From NCBI GenBank assembly GCA_016702505.1, contig JADJDU010000004.1, positions 1-64,000 of the forward strand: 64,000 bases of DNA. Direction: 5' to 3'. The position numbers and the translations under genes were made by a program. This DNA comes from Microthrixaceae bacterium. Its GTDB lineage: Bacteria > Actinomycetota > Acidimicrobiia > Acidimicrobiales > Iamiaceae. The notes under the pieces were generated by a model that was not told the origin of the DNA, searched no databases, and saw nothing but the letters and a program-made list of their open reading frames with translations. Shown piece after piece: positions 61,836-64,000 of this stretch. Each line of letters opens with the position of its first letter. The first letter of the stretch is position 1.

Positions 61836-61913
61836 TGTTCTCGATGTCGGGAACACCCAGCCTGTCATGTGACCGGCCGTGAGTTACGCCGACCGCGGCG
61901 ACGGCCTCACCCG

Positions 61914-62630
61914 TCAGCCACCTACCAGGGGGAGGACTTGGTCGACGGTGGCGATGCCGTCGAAGACGACCTCGCCATCACGCAGGGCGAGGCTCCGGTC
62001 GACGCGGTCCACATACGCGGGGTCGTGGGTGGCAACCACGGTGGCGGCGCCGTCGGTGTGGACCTCATCCAGCAGTTCGAGCAGCACCGCCTTGCCTGGT
62101 TGATCGAGCCCGACGAAGGGCTCGTCGACCAACAGGAGCGAGAACGGGCGGACCAACGCCAACACGATCGACGTCTTCTGGCGAAGTCCTCGACTGAACG
62201 TGGCGGGCAGATCTTCGACACGGGCCGTCAGCCCCAGCCTCTCGCACAGACCTTCGGCATAGTCGTCCCAGCCGTCACCGCCGTGGAGGCGGGATACGTA
62301 CTCGACGTGTTCGCGCAGGGACAGGTCGTCGTAGAGAACCGGGTCGTCGGGCAGATAGGACGTGGTGGCCCGTGCGTCGATGTCTCCCACCTCGAACCCC
62401 GCCACCTCCAGGCTCCCCGCTGTCGGCTCCAACAGCCCGGCTGCCATCCGCAGGAGGGTGGACTTGCCCGAGCCGTTGTGGCCGATCAGTGCCACCGACT
62501 CCCCCACCCCCACCGACAGGTCCAACGGCTGGAGTGCAACGACCCCGTCGTAGGTCTTGGTCAGCCCGGCCGCGGCCAGCGCCGGGGCAGCATCGACCAA
62601 CTGAGGAGCGGCGCGTTTGTCGGCGGTCAT
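61914..62630 (-). CDS. ABC transporter ATP-binding protein
   Basis: 238 residues. Walker A GHNGSGKST, Q-loop region TTSYLPDDPVLYDDL, Walker B LLLVDEPFVGLDQPGKA, and switch His VVATHDPAYVDRV. The signature is atypical (TFSRGLRQKTSIVLAL), with Ser-Arg-Gly instead of SGG, as in exporter-type CcmA-like ATPases. It starts 6 bp after the stop of the upstream membrane protein gene, so the two probably form one export or maturation complex. The substrate is unknown. Confidence 0.88.
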   Translation of the reverse strand: MTADKRAAPQLVDAAPALAAAGLTKTYDGVVALQPLDLSVGVGESVALIGHNGSGKSTLLRMAAGLLEPTAGSLEVAGFEVGDIDARATTSYLPDDPVLYDDLSLREHVEYVSRLHGGDGWDDYAEGLCERLGLTARVEDLPATFSRGLRQKTSIVLALVRPFSLLLVDEPFVGLDQPGKAVLLELLDEVHTDGAATVVATHDPAYVDRVDRSLALRDGEVVFDGIATVDQVLPLVGG

Positions 62631-62636
62631 GGGGTT

Positions 62637-64000
62637 CTACTCCCTGATCTGAGATGTCGGGTCTGAGGGCAGTTCGGGCGATGAGCTAGCGGCCGTTCCA
62701 CCAGATGAACCCGAACCCGGGTCAACGGGGTCAACGGGGTCAACGGGCAAGCCGCCAACCGAACCAGCCGTAGCGCTGGGATTCGGGCTAGCAGCGGGTT
62801 CGCGGTCGCGGGCTCTTCCGATGGGCTTGGAACTGGTTCCGCCCTGGACTCCGACGGGCGCGGGTCCGACCGACTGCGAGGGCTTTCGCCGTGTGCCGGC
62901 TGGTGGCGTGGAACCGGACCGCTTTCCGCTTCCCCTATCGGCACCACCGTTGTCGACAGCACCATGGTCGCCCTCGCCACCCCTGGACCCGTCGGACGGT
63001 TCAGCACCACCCGAGTCCACGCCCACCGACTCGCGCTCGGCGGCCTCACGCTCAGCCGCGGCGCGCTCCAACGCCTTGGTCGGCGATGCCTCCTCCATGG
63101 CCGTTCGGATCCACTCGTGGATGGGATCGTGGAACCGCACCCAGCCCGCCACAAGGACCGCCACCACCACCAGCGGCATCCCGCCCAAAGCCAAGGCCGG
63201 TACCAGGTCGTCACCGCGACCGAGCGCGGCCCGGGCCAGAAGCAATGGTGCGGTCCCCGCCACGGCCATCCCCGGTGGCCAGGCTGTGCGCATCACGGTG
63301 CGAGCACCGGCGATCTCGGGGGTGGACATGGACAACACGTCCACCGCGGAGGGGGCTCCTTGGATCGTGCTGACCACCGCGCCACATCCGGCCAACAGCC
63401 CAACGGCTAGGCCGCTCACCACCGCGGGAGCGAACTCCACCCGATCGCCGAAGGGCAGGGCGGCCACCACGCCAGCCACCAGGCCCGCCACCGCAGATAC
63501 GCCGTAAACCACTGGGAGGTGGCCCAAGAAGAGGTGACCCCGCTCCACCGGGAAACCGTCGGTTCGCCCCGGGTGGTCGACCTCTTGCCCCAGCGGCTCG
63601 ACCGCGTCGAGGGCGGCCACCCACAGGGCCAGGCCGGCGGCCACCACCAGCGGGGTCGTTCCAGCCCACACCCCGCGCAGCGCGAACCCGGCGACCACCG
63701 CTAGGCCGATAACCCGCACCAGGCGGGTGGCGGGCCAGCGGCACACGCTGCGCACACCCCGTCGCAGGATCGGCCAACGGGCCTGTCGGCGACTCCCCCG
63801 GATCCAAGGCTTGGCTCGCGGACGTTCCTGCGCCAACTGGCGGCGCAGGACCATCACGGTGCGAAGGTCCTGAAGGGTCACGGCAAAGCGAAGTTGGCCG
63901 ACCAACGCGGTCCTTCGTTCGGCCGCCTCCAGCGAGGTGGCCGCCACCCTCGCCACCCCGACCCCCACCAGGACCAGAGCCAATACCGGACCGACCAGCC
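62637..64000 (-). CDS. ABC-associated membrane protein, N-terminus beyond window
   Basis: At least 450 residues are visible; the frame is open to base 64000. The visible N-terminal part has a helix (ALVLVGVGVARVAATSLE), a cytoplasmic segment rich in basic residues (RRQLAQERPRAKPWIRG), then about six helices (LVRVIGLAVVAGFALRGV, GHLPVVYGVSAVAGLVAGVV, VVSGLAVGLLAGCGAVVSTI, LALGGMPLVVVAVLVAGWVR). The last 150 residues are a Ser/Gly/Pro/Asp-rich disordered tail with a three-fold VDP repeat (9-bp DNA units at 62721-62747). It is probably the permease of the ATPase gene 6 bp downstream. Confidence 0.65.
   Translation of the reverse strand, partial: LVGPVLALVLVGVGVARVAATSLEAAERRTALVGQLRFAVTLQDLRTVMVLRRQLAQERPRAKPWIRGSRRQARWPILRRGVRSVCRWPATRLVRVIGLAVVAGFALRGVWAGTTPLVVAAGLALWVAALDAVEPLGQEVDHPGRTDGFPVERGHLFLGHLPVVYGVSAVAGLVAGVVAALPFGDRVEFAPAVVSGLAVGLLAGCGAVVSTIQGAPSAVDVLSMSTPEIAGARTVMRTAWPPGMAVAGTAPLLLARAALGRGDDLVPALALGGMPLVVVAVLVAGWVRFHDPIHEWIRTAMEEASPTKALERAAAEREAAERESVGVDSGGAEPSDGSRGGEGDHGAVDNGGADRGSGKRSGSTPPAGTRRKPSQSVGPAPVGVQGGTSSKPIGRARDREPAASPNPSATAGSVGGLPVDPVDPVDPGSGSSGGTAASSSPELPSDPTSQIRE

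Overview
The window is GC-rich chromosomal DNA of an actinomycete-type bacterium. Four things point there: mycothiol biosynthesis (mshA beside a YbjN gene), a mycothiol-type DinB enzyme, a minimal Tad pilus locus of the monoderm type, and an RsiG-like c-di-GMP-binding protein. Overall gene style suggests class Acidimicrobiia (Ilumatobacter/Iamia/Microthrix-like), but that is inference. GTG/TTG starts and 1-4 bp start/stop overlaps are common. No rRNA, complete tRNA, CRISPR array, integrase or transposase was found.

Layout. 1-2.8 kb: three surface or secreted proteins, all carrying single-base frameshifts in G/C runs. 2.9-8.5 kb, minus strand: proC, ybjN, mshA, an XRE regulator, an RsiG-like protein, a CdsA-like membrane protein and a MoaD/ThiS-type protein with a GG-Cys-Val tail. 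8.6-16.5 kb: phosphatase, AI-2E-type permease, DksA-like zinc finger, lipoprotein hydrolase, lgt, TIGR03086 protein and a frameshifted neutral ceramidase. 16.6-21.7 kb: branched-chain amino-acid-type ABC system in which LivH, LivM and LivF are one polypeptide. 21.9-25.7 kb: ABC-2 exporter divergent from a NarL-type two-component system, separated by a 144 bp tract of only G and C. 26-30.9 kb: SDR, VapBC, acyl-CoA dehydrogenase and a frameshifted zinc phospholipase C-like protein. 30.9-34.8 kb: RsbW/RsbV-like pair and an MrfA-type helicase. 34.8-39.3 kb: Tad locus (tadZ-A-B-C, DUF4244 pilin, TadE). 39.4-49.5 kb: primary-type sigma factor, DUF2314/DUF2185 protein, nadE, LigD polymerase domain, 5'-3' exonuclease, beta-propeller lipoprotein and a second two-component system. 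49.8-54.4 kb: lipoprotein, LLM oxidoreductase and an island-like patch with a tRNA 3' fragment, truncated genes and an Rrf2/AhpD pair. 54.8-61.3 kb: a cobalamin-uptake locus. 61.6-64 kb: amphi-Trp protein and an ABC pair running off the window.

The most striking system is at 54.8-61.3 kb. A cobalamin riboswitch precedes a secreted alpha/alpha-barrel protein and a cell-surface DUF4430 protein. These resemble the two domains of vertebrate intrinsic factor/transcobalamin, split into two genes. They lie divergent to a full ECF transporter (EcfT, fused EcfAA, EcfS). I read this as surface capture plus import of vitamin B12.

Two window-wide patterns matter. First, three families of short interspersed repeats (A about 120 bp, B about 50 bp, C about 57 bp) occupy most of the longer intergenic gaps and often abut or contain stop codons. 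Second, all six frameshifts can be repaired by adding or removing one base in a short G/C run. This suggests residual sequencing indels rather than true pseudogenes.
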